DNA of 53,592 bases, from assembly GCF_004791695.1 (NCBI RefSeq), contig NZ_SRSO01000032.1:1-53592 (forward strand). The letters are read 5' to 3'. Each line of letters starts with the position of its first letter. Position 1 is the stretch's first letter. The notes beneath the pieces were generated by a model. It was not told the DNA's origin, did not search any database, and saw only the letters and a list, made by a program, of their open reading frames with translations. Shown here piece by piece: positions 9,270-18,837 of the stretch. The translations under genes and the position numbers were made by a program. This stretch comes from Flavivirga rizhaonensis. GTDB lineage: Bacteria; Bacteroidota; Bacteroidia; Flavobacteriales; Flavobacteriaceae.

Positions 9270-10598
9270 TTACTTATCGCCGTAAACTTCTTTAACAAAC
9301 TTTTCGTAGCTTAATTCTTTAACCTTAATATTAGCTTTTTCTTTGTAAACTGCTAATAATTTTTGACTAATTAATTGCTCTGAAATTCTGCGTGCTTCAT
9401 CTTGATTTGATAATACTCGCGCAGCGATATCATCTAATTCTTTATCTGAAGGATTCATTTGACCAAATTGGGCCATTTGCCCTTTAATCATTTCTCTTGC
9501 ATGATTTTTTATATCATCCATAGTTACTTGAACATCATTATCAGCAATAAGTTTTCCTTCAATTAATTGGTAGCGCAAACTCTTTTCTGATTTTTCGTAC
9601 TCTTCCCTTGCCTGTACCTCATCCATTTCCTTTTCTCCGGCGGTTTGCATCCACTTTGTTAAAAACTCGGCAGGTAAATCGAACTTAGTATTTTCAACTA
9701 AATATTCTGTAACATCATTTAAAAGCTTCTGATCTGCTTGTTGCACAAATTGCTTTTCAGCATCTTCTTTTATCTTCGCTTTTAATTCGGTAACAGTGGT
9801 CACAGTATCTTTTCCAAAAAGCTTGTCAAACAACTCTTGATCTAAATCTGCTAACTCACGTTCATTAATCTCTGTAATTGTGAAATTCACTTCAATATCT
9901 AAACCATGTACTTCATCATGTCCTAATTTTAAAGCATGCATTAATTCATGCTCATCATCATAAAGGCCTTTGGTTTTTAGCGTAATAACATCATTTACTT
10001 TAGCACCTATAAATTGTTTTTCAGTTGCTTTTCCTTTAAATTTATCTAAAGTTAAAGTAACAGTATTTTCAATTTCTTTTTCTTCATTTTTATAAATTCC
10101 AGTAATTTCACTGTCTTTTACAACAACATCTTGAGAAACTAATTTTCCGTATTGCTTTTGAATACGTTCAATTTGCTCATCTATCATTTTATCATCAGCA
10201 ACAATATTATATTGTGTGATTGCTTTTTTGCCTTTTAATTTCACTTCAAATTCTGGTGCTAAACCCAATTCAAATTCAAAAGAAAATCCATCAGCATCCC
10301 AGTTTATATCATCTTGTGGTTTTGGTAACGGCTGACCTAATACATCTAGCTTTTCTTCTGTAAGGTATTTGTTTAAAGCATCTTGCAATAACTTATTAAC
10401 TTCATCTACTAAGACAGCTTTTCCGTATTGTTTTTTAACCATCCCCATTGGCACATGCCCTTTTCTAAAACCAGGAATATTTGCTGTTTTACGATAGTCT
10501 GTTAATATTTTTTCAACTTTATCGCTATAATCTTCTTTAGCGATATCTACTTTCACAACAGCATTTAATGCATCAACGTTTTCTCTTGTAATATTCAT
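9270..10598 (-). CDS. tig: Trigger factor
   Basis: Ribosome-associated folding chaperone of 442 residues. The N-terminal ribosome-docking domain contains the family signature GFRKGHVPMGMVKKQYGK near 43-60. The central PPIase-like region (about 160-245) is divergent, as is usual in Bacteroidota, and the long alpha-helical C-terminal domain is rich in Lys and Glu. It is the first gene of the tig-clpP-clpX set, coupling nascent-chain folding with Clp proteolysis. The full length and intact signature make this assignment firm. Confidence 0.96.
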   Translation of the reverse strand: MNITRENVDALNAVVKVDIAKEDYSDKVEKILTDYRKTANIPGFRKGHVPMGMVKKQYGKAVLVDEVNKLLQDALNKYLTEEKLDVLGQPLPKPQDDINWDADGFSFEFELGLAPEFEVKLKGKKAITQYNIVADDKMIDEQIERIQKQYGKLVSQDVVVKDSEITGIYKNEEKEIENTVTLTLDKFKGKATEKQFIGAKVNDVITLKTKGLYDDEHELMHALKLGHDEVHGLDIEVNFTITEINERELADLDQELFDKLFGKDTVTTVTELKAKIKEDAEKQFVQQADQKLLNDVTEYLVENTKFDLPAEFLTKWMQTAGEKEMDEVQAREEYEKSEKSLRYQLIEGKLIADNDVQVTMDDIKNHAREMIKGQMAQFGQMNPSDKELDDIAARVLSNQDEARRISEQLISQKLLAVYKEKANIKVKELSYEKFVKEVYGDK

Positions 10599-10738
10599 TT
10601 TAAATCATATAAAGCCTTATATCAGGCATTTAACAATAAAGTCTTCTTTTAAAAACTAAAATTTATGTAACCAAAATTGGGATGCAAAAATATAACATTT
10701 TTACATCCCAGCAAAGTTTTTAACCGCTTGATTCAAAG

Positions 10739-11086
10739 CTATTTTTTATCGTCTTTTAAAAGCGAATGAAGTATGGATTGCAAAACAGAAAGTAGTATAC
10801 TAAACAACACAGCAATCCAAATACTATTTACAGAAAAACCGTCTATTAATTTATCGGCTAATAAAATAATTAATGCATTAATTATTAATAAAAACAGACC
10901 TAATGTGACTATAGTTATTGGCAAAGTTAGAATCACCAAAACAGGTTTGACAAACAGGTTTAACACGGACAATACAACAGCTACTATAATGGCTGTTATA
11001 TAACCATCTACATGTACCCCATTTAAAAAATGCGCTATTACAAATACAGCTATAGCGTTTAAGAGAAGTTTTGTTATGAGTTTCAT
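10739..11086 (-). CDS. YvlD/DUF360-type membrane protein (annotated phage-holin-4 family)
   Basis: A 115-residue integral membrane protein with about four hydrophobic helices (5-22, 28-48, 55-80, 87-110) and a lysine-rich C-terminal tail. The pattern VLSVLNLFVKPVLVILTLPITIVTLGL is characteristic of the Phage_holin_4_2 / YvlD family. Despite the family label it is a housekeeping envelope protein with no phage genes nearby. It stands alone between tig and the hydrolase gene. Function is unknown. Confidence 0.85.
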   Translation of the reverse strand: MKLITKLLLNAIAVFVIAHFLNGVHVDGYITAIIVAVVLSVLNLFVKPVLVILTLPITIVTLGLFLLIINALIILLADKLIDGFSVNSIWIAVLFSILLSVLQSILHSLLKDDKK

Positions 11087-11210
11087 CTACTTATATTTAT
11101 TATTTATATCTATCAGACATCATTCGCATAGTAAATGTTTCACTGGTGATTAATTTTTTTTAATTATTCTAAATTCATTGTTCTAGAATTAAACTAAATA
11201 TACAAAAAAA

Positions 11211-11975
11211 TCACTCGATAAACTGCACAACAGCCTCAAAAAAATCTTTGGGGTTTTCGGCATGCAACCAGTGCCCCGAATTAGAAATAGTAGCAATTTC
11301 AACTTTGGTAAAATGATTAGAAATAATCCTTTCATCCTCTACACCAATATATTCTGATCTGTCTCCGCGTAAAAACAAAGTATCTTTTTCAAATTTAGCA
11401 TGACTTGGCAATGCTTCACCCACTTCACCTACTTCTTCTTTTAAAACTTCTAAATTTACACGTAATGCTAATTTACCTTTTTCAATCCAATATAGATTTT
11501 TTAGTAAGAATTGACGTGTTCCAAAATCAGACACATAATCACTTAACATCTTATCTGCCTCTCCTCGACTCTTAATAGTATCAAAGTCTAATGCAGCCAA
11601 CCCTTCTAAAATGGTATCGTGATGAACTGGATAAAAACGCGGAGAAATATCTGCCACAATTAACTTCGAAACGATTTCCGGGTATTGAGTTGCAAATAAC
11701 ATAGCCGTCTTTCCTCCCATAGAGTGTCCCAATAATATGATATCGGTAAGATTATGAGTATCACAATAATGTTTTAAATCTTCAGCAAGTACTTCATAAT
11801 TAAAATTATTATCCCAAAAACTACGTCCGTGATTACGTTGGTCTACTAAATGAACTTGAAAACCTTGTTCACTAAATTGACGACCAAGTGTTTTCCAATT
11901 ATCACTCATTCCCAAAAAGCCATGAAGGATAACAAATGGCTGCCCTTCCCCTATTATATTTGAATGTAATACCAT
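11211..11975 (-). CDS. Alpha/beta-fold hydrolase (YbfF-like)
   Basis: A cytoplasmic esterase-type hydrolase of 254 residues. The oxyanion/His-Gly motif LHGFLGMSDNW lies near 17-27, the nucleophile elbow GHSMGGKTAM near 82-91 (Ser84) and the catalytic His in SGHWLHAENP near 238. An acid is expected after RGDRSEY. DQRNHGRS near 45-52 is a YbfF/Abhydrolase_1 hallmark. The gene lies downstream of pdxJ, but two small hairpins in the 119-base gap may separate the transcripts. Substrate is unknown. Confidence 0.85.
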   Translation of the reverse strand: MVLHSNIIGEGQPFVILHGFLGMSDNWKTLGRQFSEQGFQVHLVDQRNHGRSFWDNNFNYEVLAEDLKHYCDTHNLTDIILLGHSMGGKTAMLFATQYPEIVSKLIVADISPRFYPVHHDTILEGLAALDFDTIKSRGEADKMLSDYVSDFGTRQFLLKNLYWIEKGKLALRVNLEVLKEEVGEVGEALPSHAKFEKDTLFLRGDRSEYIGVEDERIISNHFTKVEIATISNSGHWLHAENPKDFFEAVVQFIE

Positions 11976-11988
11976 AATCCTTCCTTAA

Positions 11989-12005
11989 TCCCTCCAAAGG
12001 AGGGA
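11989..12005. repeat. Hairpin TCCCTCC-AAA-GGAGGGA
   Basis: A perfect 7-bp stem with loop AAA lies just upstream of the hydrolase start, between it and pdxJ. It lacks a T-run and resembles the dispersed intergenic hairpins in this window. Confidence 0.55.
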
Positions 12006-12070
12006 AATTATTGCGTGATTATTCACTTGTTTTAATGCCCTATTTAATTCCTTATGTTTCAGCAGAGTTT

Positions 12071-12087
12071 CTTTCCCTTTGGGAAAG
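12071..12087. repeat. Hairpin CTTTCCC-TTT-GGGAAAG
   Basis: A perfect 7-bp stem with loop TTT begins 24 bases past the pdxJ stop codon on the transcribed strand. It may weakly terminate or protect the pdxJ transcript; there is no clean U-tract. Confidence 0.5.
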
Positions 12088-12094
12088 ATTAAGA

Positions 12095-12811
12095 TTAGGA
12101 CTTTAATTTGCCTAAATACATTTGAATAACATTCTCTACTCCTAAATACAGACTCTCGGCTATTAAAGCATGTCCAATAGAGACTTCTAATAAATCCGGA
12201 ATATTCTTTTTAAAGAATTCAATATTCTCTAAAGACAAATCGTGCCCTGCATTTATACCTAGTCCCAAATTGTTAGCCAATTCAGCACTTTTAACATAGG
12301 GCGTTACAGCATCTTTATTACCCAAGCTATATTGATGTGCAAAAGCTTCAGTATATAATTCAATTCTATCTGTTCCTGTAGCTTTAGCACCTTCAATTTG
12401 CTCTAAAACAGGATCTACAAAAATAGAAGTTCTTATTCCGTTTTGTTGAAACTCCTTAATAATATCAACTAGAAAATCTTTATGCTTTATGGTATCCCAA
12501 CCAGCATTACTAGTAATGGCATCAACAGCATCCGGCACTAATGTAACCTGCGTTGGTTTTACATTTAATACTAATTCAACAAAAGAACTTACGGGGTTTC
12601 CTTCAATATTATACTCAGTATATACTTCAAATTTTAAATCGCGGGCATCCTGGTAACGGATATGCCGTTCATCTGGCCTTGGGTGAATTGTTACACCTTC
12701 TGCTCCAAAACGTTGCACATCTTTTGCAAATTGAACTACATTTGGCACATCACCTCCTCTGGAATTCCTTAATGTAGCAATCTTGTTAATATTTACACTT
12801 AACTTGGTCAT
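12095..12811 (-). CDS. pdxJ: Pyridoxine 5'-phosphate synthase
   Basis: Condenses 1-deoxyxylulose 5-phosphate with 3-amino-2-oxopropyl phosphate in DXP-dependent vitamin B6 synthesis. The 238 residues begin with the PdxJ signature KLSVNINKIATLRNSRGG (with N8) and continue with VTIHPRPDERHI (the phosphate-binding His/Arg pair). Later blocks are TQVTLVPDA and NAGHDLSLEN, which carries the late catalytic His. Length matches the TIM-barrel family. A TAnnTTTG-like promoter sits about 18 bases upstream of the start. Other B6 genes are not in this window. Confidence 0.96.
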   Translation of the reverse strand: MTKLSVNINKIATLRNSRGGDVPNVVQFAKDVQRFGAEGVTIHPRPDERHIRYQDARDLKFEVYTEYNIEGNPVSSFVELVLNVKPTQVTLVPDAVDAITSNAGWDTIKHKDFLVDIIKEFQQNGIRTSIFVDPVLEQIEGAKATGTDRIELYTEAFAHQYSLGNKDAVTPYVKSAELANNLGLGINAGHDLSLENIEFFKKNIPDLLEVSIGHALIAESLYLGVENVIQMYLGKLKS

Positions 12812-12828
12812 GTATGAATTTTAAAAAG

Positions 12829-12836
12829 CAAAAATA
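12829..12836 (-). promoter_or_regulatory. Putative -7 element for pdxJ
   Basis: The minus strand reads TATTTTTG, matching the Bacteroidota -7 consensus TAnnTTTG, shortly upstream of the pdxJ ATG. I did not find a convincing -33 TTG at the usual spacing. Confidence 0.35.
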
Positions 12837-12898
12837 CAAAGTAGAACAGGCTTATATACTATTTTTTTAATTAATTTGCATACTCTTAAAGCTGAACA

Positions 12899-13558
12899 AT
12901 GAAACTTTCAGAATATATTATAAATGATATAAAACCATTAAATAGCAATAGTAAAATAAGTGAGTTACAATTGCTATTTAATCAGTTAACCTATTCTCAT
13001 ATCCCCATCAAAGATGAAAATGGTGCTTTTCTGGGTACTTTTTTTGAAACTGATGCGCATTGTTTTGAAAGTGACAAACCTATTAGTGAGTACCTTTATT
13101 CAATTGAAGACTTTTTTGTGAGAGATCATACGCTTTGGTTAGATGTATTGGAAGCTTTTGCACAAAATTCGGCTAATATTATGCCTGTCTTAGACAAAAA
13201 AAACAATTATTTAGGGTATTATGAACTTAATGACATTATTGGTCTCTTTAATGAATCTCCTTTCTTTTTTGAAGCTGGAGGTGTTTTAGTAGTCGAAAAA
13301 GGAATTAATGATTACTCATTTAGCGAGATAAGTCAAATCGTAGAATCTAATGGTGGTAAACTTTTAGGTGCTTTTGTTTCTAAAATAAAAAATGATGTTG
13401 TTCAAGTTACTATCAAAATAGGTAGCACCGGACTTAACGAAATCATTCAAACCTTTCGTAGATATAGTTATAATATAGTATCCGGTCATGAAGAAGATAG
13501 TTATATAGAAAGCCTTAAGGACCGATCGGACTATTTGAATAAATACTTAAATATGTAA
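12899..13558 (+). CDS. CBS-domain protein
   Basis: A 219-residue cytoplasmic protein. Residues about 1-120 form a CBS pair (LQLLFNQLTYSHIPIKDENGAFLGT, then FAQNSANIMPVLDKKNNYLGYYE), which usually senses adenine nucleotides. Residues about 130-200 look like an ACT-like regulatory fold (VLVVEKGINDYSFSEISQIVESNGGKLLG). The AcuB-like CBS plus ACT arrangement preceding nadK is recurrent in Flavobacteriaceae, so a role in sensing nucleotides near NAD metabolism is possible, but this is inference from position only. Confidence 0.82.
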   Translation: MKLSEYIINDIKPLNSNSKISELQLLFNQLTYSHIPIKDENGAFLGTFFETDAHCFESDKPISEYLYSIEDFFVRDHTLWLDVLEAFAQNSANIMPVLDKKNNYLGYYELNDIIGLFNESPFFFEAGGVLVVEKGINDYSFSEISQIVESNGGKLLGAFVSKIKNDVVQVTIKIGSTGLNEIIQTFRRYSYNIVSGHEEDSYIESLKDRSDYLNKYLNM

Positions 13559-13652
13559 ATAATGAACCATCCATAACTATTAGTTTAGTTTATAACGAAA
13601 CTAATAGTTATGGATGCGACATGTGACCACCAAAAACAATAAATATAAACAC

Positions 13653-14537
13653 ATGAAAGTTGCTATTTTTGGACGATTCTACAATAAAACTACTACAGCT
13701 TCAGTAGAAACGTTATTTAATTACTTATTAAAAAAAGACATTGATGCTTATATTGAAACAGAGTTTTTCAATATTATTCTTAATGAATCTCCCAATATAA
13801 AAGACTTTGCTTCATTTAAAACATTTGACACTTTAGATACTTCTTTTGATTTCCTGGTAAGTGTTGGTGGTGATGGTACCATTTTAAGAGCTATTACTTT
13901 TGTAAAAGACATTGATATCCCTGTGATTGGTATTAATACGGGGCGTTTAGGTTTTTTAGCAACCATACAAGTAGATGCTATTGAGCAGGCTATTCAAAAT
14001 ATTATTGATGGACATTATAAAATATCAGAACGTAGTTTACTTGCTATAGAAACTACTCCAGAAAATAAAAATATAACGTCGTTAAATTTTGCGCTAAATG
14101 AAATAGCAGTAAGTAGAAAAAATACAACATCTATGATTACTGTCGAAACACATTTAGATGGTGAATACCTTACATCTTATTGGAGTGACGGTTTAATAAT
14201 CTCAACTCCTACAGGTTCTACAGGCTATTCATTAAGCTGCGGCGGACCAGTAATTACGCCAAGTACCAATAGTTTTGTAATAACTCCCATAGCACCACAC
14301 AACCTGAGTGCACGCCCTTTAATAATTCCAGATTCAATAGAAATACAGCTTAAAGTTGACGGACGAGAAGAAAATCATTTAGTGTCTTTAGACTCTAGGA
14401 TTGCAACCCTAGATAATGGCACTATAATCAAAATAAAAAAAGCAGACTTTAAAATTAAAATGATTGATCTTTTAAACGAAAGTTTTTTAGATACACTTAG
14501 AAAAAAGCTTCTTTGGGGAGAAGACAAGCGTAATTAA
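13653..14537 (+). CDS. nadK: NAD kinase
   Basis: ATP-dependent phosphorylation of NAD to NADP. I start at the ATG at 13653 (MKVAIFGRFYN), which is where the beta-alpha NAD kinase fold begins. The frame extends to 13614, but the extra 13 residues (MRHVTTKNNKYKH) look non-coding. From 13653 the protein has 294 residues. Diagnostic motifs are SVGGDGTILRAI (GGDG), NTGRLGFLATI, NEIAVSR, and DGLIISTPTGSTGYSLSCGG followed by the SARPL block. It lies between the CBS and DUF6089 genes. Confidence in function is very high. Confidence 0.97.
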   Translation: MKVAIFGRFYNKTTTASVETLFNYLLKKDIDAYIETEFFNIILNESPNIKDFASFKTFDTLDTSFDFLVSVGGDGTILRAITFVKDIDIPVIGINTGRLGFLATIQVDAIEQAIQNIIDGHYKISERSLLAIETTPENKNITSLNFALNEIAVSRKNTTSMITVETHLDGEYLTSYWSDGLIISTPTGSTGYSLSCGGPVITPSTNSFVITPIAPHNLSARPLIIPDSIEIQLKVDGREENHLVSLDSRIATLDNGTIIKIKKADFKIKMIDLLNESFLDTLRKKLLWGEDKRN

Positions 14538-14611
14538 ACAATAATTCTTAAGAAATGCAGTTTTACACTAATACAATTTAGCTCAAATTATTTTAGGCTA
14601 ATCTTATTTAT

Positions 14612-14619
14612 TATATTTG
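14612..14619 (+). promoter_or_regulatory. Putative -7 promoter element for DUF6089-uppS-bamA
   Basis: TATATTTG matches TAnnTTTG exactly and lies 17 bases before the DUF6089 start codon, giving a short leader. The matching -33 TTG is not clear. It would initiate the envelope gene run downstream of nadK. Confidence 0.4.
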
Positions 14620-14636
14620 CAAACTTTTGAATATTT

Positions 14637-15329
14637 ATGAGGCATTTAACAGTATTGATTTTAAGTATTTTAAGCATTCATTTTAGTTACTCTCAAATTA
14701 ACGAAATAGGTATTTTTGCAGGAGGAAGTAATTTTATTGGAGATGTAGGTGCTACCGATTATATTTCGCCAAATCAATTAGCTATTGGTGGTATTTATAA
14801 ATGGAATAGAAGTAAGCGACACTCTTATAGAGCTTCTGTGATTTTTAGTGAATTAAAGGGCATTGATACAAAATCGGATGATCCAAGACGTATTCAAAGA
14901 GGTTATGAATTTTCAAGCAAGATTATAGAAATCTCATTAGGAATAGAATTTACATTTTTAGATTTTGATTTACATTCTGGAGATAAAGTAGCTACACCAT
15001 ACTTATATACCGGCATAAGCACAGCCAAGCATGACAATCATTATTTTCTAAATGGTGTACAAACTCAAGAAAACACCTCAAGTTGGGCATTTGGTATTCC
15101 TATGGTAGTTGGTTTTAAAGCGTCTTTTATAGATAATATTATTTTAGGTATAGAAGTTGGTGCTCGCTATACATTTTCTGATGGACTTGACGGAAGCCTT
15201 CCTGACGTCCCATCTAGACAACAACAATACAAATTTGGCAATATAAATAATAACGATTGGTATATGTTTTCAGGATTAACCTTAACATATACATTCGGCG
15301 AAAATCCTTGTTACTGTCCAGGCAATTAA
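14637..15329 (+). CDS. DUF6089 family outer-membrane beta-barrel protein
   Basis: A 230-residue protein with a signal peptide (about 1-19, cleaved after SYS-Q) and the start INEIGIFAGGSNFIGDVG typical of DUF6089. Alternating hydrophobic strands and aromatic girdle residues continue to the end (LTLTYTFG), suggesting an eight-stranded barrel. A C-terminal CYC pair is present. It is immediately followed by uppS (1 base apart) and sits in the uppS-bamA envelope cluster, so it is probably an outer-membrane protein linked to envelope assembly. Exact role is unknown. Confidence 0.85.
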   Translation: MRHLTVLILSILSIHFSYSQINEIGIFAGGSNFIGDVGATDYISPNQLAIGGIYKWNRSKRHSYRASVIFSELKGIDTKSDDPRRIQRGYEFSSKIIEISLGIEFTFLDFDLHSGDKVATPYLYTGISTAKHDNHYFLNGVQTQENTSSWAFGIPMVVGFKASFIDNIILGIEVGARYTFSDGLDGSLPDVPSRQQQYKFGNINNNDWYMFSGLTLTYTFGENPCYCPGN

Positions 15330-15330
15330 A

Positions 15331-16071
15331 ATGAATTTAAAAGAAAGCATACAAAACAACAAACTGCCAAAACACATTGCCATTATCATGGATGGTAATG
15401 GTCGTTGGGCAAAACAAAAAGGAATGATACGTGCTTTTGGTCATGAAAATGGCACAAAATCTGTACGACTAACTGTTGAAGCTTGTGCAGAACTTGGCGT
15501 AAAAAACCTGACTCTTTATGCATTTTCTACTGAAAACTGGAACAGACCAAAATTAGAAGTACAAACTTTAATGAAGCTTTTGGTGTCTTCTTTAAAAAAA
15601 GAAATAACAACACTCCAAGATAATAATATAAGGCTTTCTGCTATAGGGAATTTAAGCACACTTCCTAAAAAAGTTCACAAAGAACTTCATGATGTAATTG
15701 ACAGCACAAAACAAAACGAAAGAATGACTTTAACCCTAGCATTAAGCTACGGTTCTAGGGAAGAAATACAAAACACTGTTAAAGAAATTAGTATTAAAGT
15801 TAAAAATAATATAATTTCGCCCGAAAATATTGATGAATCAATTATAAATGAGCATCTTTACACGCATGATTTGCCAGATGTAGATTTACTAATTAGGACA
15901 AGTGGGGAGCAACGTATAAGTAACTTTTTACTTTGGCAAATAGCATACGCAGAGTTATATTTTACAAATGTATTGTGGCCAGATTTCACAAAGCAACATT
16001 TGTATGAAGCTATTATTGAATATCAAAAAAGAGAACGAAGATTTGGGAAAACAAGTGAACAACTTAGCTAA
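15331..16071 (+). CDS. uppS: Isoprenyl transferase (undecaprenyl diphosphate synthase)
   Basis: A cis-prenyltransferase making the C55 lipid carrier for peptidoglycan and O-antigen precursors. The 246 residues include AIIMDGNGRWAKQKG with the catalytic Asp near 21, the FSTENWNRP motif, and RTSGEQRISNFLLWQIAYAE near the C terminus, all family signatures. The start follows the DUF6089 stop by one base, so the two are co-translated. The 3' end overlaps the likely start of bamA by 17 bases, giving translational coupling. Confidence 0.96.
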   Translation: MNLKESIQNNKLPKHIAIIMDGNGRWAKQKGMIRAFGHENGTKSVRLTVEACAELGVKNLTLYAFSTENWNRPKLEVQTLMKLLVSSLKKEITTLQDNNIRLSAIGNLSTLPKKVHKELHDVIDSTKQNERMTLTLALSYGSREEIQNTVKEISIKVKNNIISPENIDESIINEHLYTHDLPDVDLLIRTSGEQRISNFLLWQIAYAELYFTNVLWPDFTKQHLYEAIIEYQKRERRFGKTSEQLS

Positions 16072-18661
16072 CATTTCATTTTTAGAAACACATATAAAGC
16101 ACGTTATAGCCATACTACTTTTTACAAGTAGCTTTCATATTCAAGGACAAGAAGTAACATATAGCGACGACAACAAATATACTTTAGGAGGTGTTTCTGT
16201 TTCGGGAAACAGTTCGTTTAGCGAACAAAACATCATAACTACATCTGGATTAAGAAAAGGAAAGGAAATAACGATTCCTGGAGAGGATATTAGTAAAGCT
16301 ATTAAAAAACTTTGGGGATATAAGCTATTTAGTGATATTGAAGTTTATGTTACCAAAATAGAAGGGAACGTCGCTTTTTTAGAGATAAGACTATCTGATT
16401 TACCTCAACTTAATGAGATAAAAATAAATGGCGTAAAAAAATCTAAAAAAGAAAAAATAATTGAAGAGAATAAACTAAAAAAAGGCACCAAGGTAACTGA
16501 GAACTTAAGAACTACAACAATAAACCATCTAGAGAACAAGTATAAAAAAGAAGGTTATTTAAACTCTAAAATACATATTAACACCATAGATGTAAAAGAC
16601 TCTATTAAAGTAGCTCGTGTTAATATGGTGCTTAATATTGATAAGGGCGAAAAAGTTAAAATAAAAGACATCGTCTTTAGTGGCAATGAAGTTTTAAGCG
16701 ATAAAAAGCTTAGAAAAAGCATGAAAAGCACTAAAAAAATAAATCGTTTAAGAATTTTTAAACGTTCCAAGTTTATCGATTCTGCATATCAAGCGGATTT
16801 ATCAAGTGTTATAGACAAGTATAAGGAAAATGGTTATAGAGATGCTCGAATCCTATCTGATAGTTTAATAATTAATGACGATAAAACCATCTCGCTTAAA
16901 ATAGATATCAACGAAGGGGAATTATACACTTTTGGAGACATCACCTTTATTGGTAACACAGTATATAGTAATGAATATTTATCTAGACTACTCCGTATAA
17001 AGAAAGGAGACACATATAATGGTGTTTTATTACAAGAGCGAATTGCTGATAACTCCAGTCCAGACGCTCGCGATATAACCAATGAATATCAAAACCATGG
17101 TTATTTATTTTCTACTATTAACCCTGTTGAGGTAAGTGCTGATAATAATGTCATTGACATGGAAATAAGAATAATCGAAGGAAAACCAGCTTATTTCAAT
17201 AGTGTCTCTGTTGTAGGTAATGATAAAACAAATGACCACGTTATTTATCGCGAAATTCGAACGCGTCCAGGACAATTATATAGTAAATCCAATGTTGTTC
17301 GTACGGTTAGAGAACTTGGTCAACTAGGCTTTTTTGATGCTCAAGAAATCACACCTAACTTTAATAACCCCAATCCAAACGAGGGGACTATAGACATGGA
17401 ATATTCTGTTAAAGAAACCGGTTCCAGTCAAATCGAATTACAAGGTGGTTATGGCGGTGGTGGCTTTATAGGGACACTTGGGTTGTCTTTTAATAACTTT
17501 TCAATAAAAGACCTCTTAAAAAAAGACGCATACAAACCCATACCTATGGGTGATGGACAAAGGCTATCTTTACGCTTACAAGCGAGTCGTTTTTTTCAAA
17601 CTTATAGCTTTTCGTTTTCAGAGCCATGGTTAGGAGGCAAAAGACCTGTTCAGTTTTCAGCTTCATTATCGCACACCAAGCAGTTTTTATTTAATCCACA
17701 AACTGGAAGTCCAGATAAGAGCAGAAGTTTTAATATCACCGGAATTACACTTGGTTTAGCAAAACGTTTATCCGTTCCAGATGATTATTTCACCTTATCG
17801 CAAGCTATTAGTTATCAACGTTATGACTTAAATAACTATAACACTGGCTTATTTACTTTCGGAAATGGTTATTCAAACAATTTATCATACACTATTGGTT
17901 TAAGTAGAAATAATACTAATGTAGATCCTATTTTCCCAACAGGAGGCTCAAAATTTAGTGTAACTACTAAATTTTCACTCCCTTATTCTTTATTTGATGG
18001 CGTAGATTACGAAGCGCTTCAAGAAGAGCGAGACACTAATAATGCCATAAGAAGTGATATTAATAGTACCCCTTCAGAGATAACAGATGCACAAAATAGA
18101 ATTGCAGAAATAGATCAGGAAAAATTTGATTGGCTAGAATTTTACAAAGTAAGTTTCAAAGGTGATTGGTATACTAGAGTTTTTAATAATTTAGATTTAG
18201 TCTTAAAACCAAGTGTTGAATTTGGCTTTCTAGGAGCTTATAATAATAACAGAGGGGTTATTCCTTTTGAACGTTATTTTGTTGGTGGTAATGGATTAGG
18301 AAATCAGAGTTTGGATGGAAGAGAGACGATACAATTACGTGGTTATCCAGACCAATCATTATCAAGCCAAGACGGAGCAAGTATCTACAATAAATTTTCT
18401 TTAGAGCTACGCTATCCTATAACGTTAAAAGCATCTGCAAAAATCTACGCTTTAGGTTTTTTAGAAGGAGGGTCCTCCCATAATAGTTTTAGAGATTTTA
18501 ACCCATTTAACATTAATAGATCTGCGGGTGTAGGGGTTCGTATTTTCATGCCTGCGTTTGGATTATTAGGAATTGATTTTGGTCATGGATTTGACGCTCT
18601 TCCAGGACAAACTACTAAACATGGATGGGAAACTCACTTCATAATTGGACAACAGTTTTAA
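16055..18661 (+). CDS. bamA: Outer-membrane protein assembly factor BamA
   Basis: Central Omp85 component of the BAM complex. I prefer the GTG at 16055 because it puts the hydrophobic leader (HVIAILLFTSSFHIQGQ) near the N terminus and gives 868 residues. An in-frame ATG at 15968 would add 29 residues with no signal character. Five POTRA domains span about 35-400 (VSVSGNSSFSEQNII, IKINGVKKSKKEKI, IVFSGNEVLSDKKL, ITFIGNTVYSNEYL, VSVVGNDKTNDHVI). The rest is the barrel with VGGNGLGNQSLDGRETIQLRGY and a C-terminal aromatic (GQQF). It overlaps uppS and is followed by two OmpH/Skp chaperones. Confidence 0.95.
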   Translation: MNNLANISFLETHIKHVIAILLFTSSFHIQGQEVTYSDDNKYTLGGVSVSGNSSFSEQNIITTSGLRKGKEITIPGEDISKAIKKLWGYKLFSDIEVYVTKIEGNVAFLEIRLSDLPQLNEIKINGVKKSKKEKIIEENKLKKGTKVTENLRTTTINHLENKYKKEGYLNSKIHINTIDVKDSIKVARVNMVLNIDKGEKVKIKDIVFSGNEVLSDKKLRKSMKSTKKINRLRIFKRSKFIDSAYQADLSSVIDKYKENGYRDARILSDSLIINDDKTISLKIDINEGELYTFGDITFIGNTVYSNEYLSRLLRIKKGDTYNGVLLQERIADNSSPDARDITNEYQNHGYLFSTINPVEVSADNNVIDMEIRIIEGKPAYFNSVSVVGNDKTNDHVIYREIRTRPGQLYSKSNVVRTVRELGQLGFFDAQEITPNFNNPNPNEGTIDMEYSVKETGSSQIELQGGYGGGGFIGTLGLSFNNFSIKDLLKKDAYKPIPMGDGQRLSLRLQASRFFQTYSFSFSEPWLGGKRPVQFSASLSHTKQFLFNPQTGSPDKSRSFNITGITLGLAKRLSVPDDYFTLSQAISYQRYDLNNYNTGLFTFGNGYSNNLSYTIGLSRNNTNVDPIFPTGGSKFSVTTKFSLPYSLFDGVDYEALQEERDTNNAIRSDINSTPSEITDAQNRIAEIDQEKFDWLEFYKVSFKGDWYTRVFNNLDLVLKPSVEFGFLGAYNNNRGVIPFERYFVGGNGLGNQSLDGRETIQLRGYPDQSLSSQDGASIYNKFSLELRYPITLKASAKIYALGFLEGGSSHNSFRDFNPFNINRSAGVGVRIFMPAFGLLGIDFGHGFDALPGQTTKHGWETHFIIGQQF

Positions 18662-18746
18662 GTATAAAATTTATTTTGGCACGATATTTTCTAATAACAC
18701 TACAATGATTTGCATGAGAATTAAAATTTTTAAGATTAAAATTCGT

Positions 18747-18754
18747 TAATTTTG
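18747..18754 (+). promoter_or_regulatory. Putative -7 element upstream of the first ompH
   Basis: TAATTTTG matches TAnnTTTG in the 176-base gap after bamA, 83 bases before the next start. No clear -33 partner was seen, so the call is weak. Confidence 0.28.
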
Positions 18755-18837
18755 AAGATACGATTCGAAAAGGGCAGAAACAAAAATTCATTTGTCGTTT
18801 TTAGAATTTATAAGACAATAAATTAAAGTATATACAG

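Noticed and set aside
10739..11086. Prophage trace from a holin-family gene
   Set aside because: The family label covers housekeeping YvlD-like membrane proteins and no phage genes adjoin it.
12553..12777. Plus-strand open frame of 74 codons opposite pdxJ
   Set aside because: pdxJ is complete on the minus strand with strong motifs; this frame has no recognisable features.
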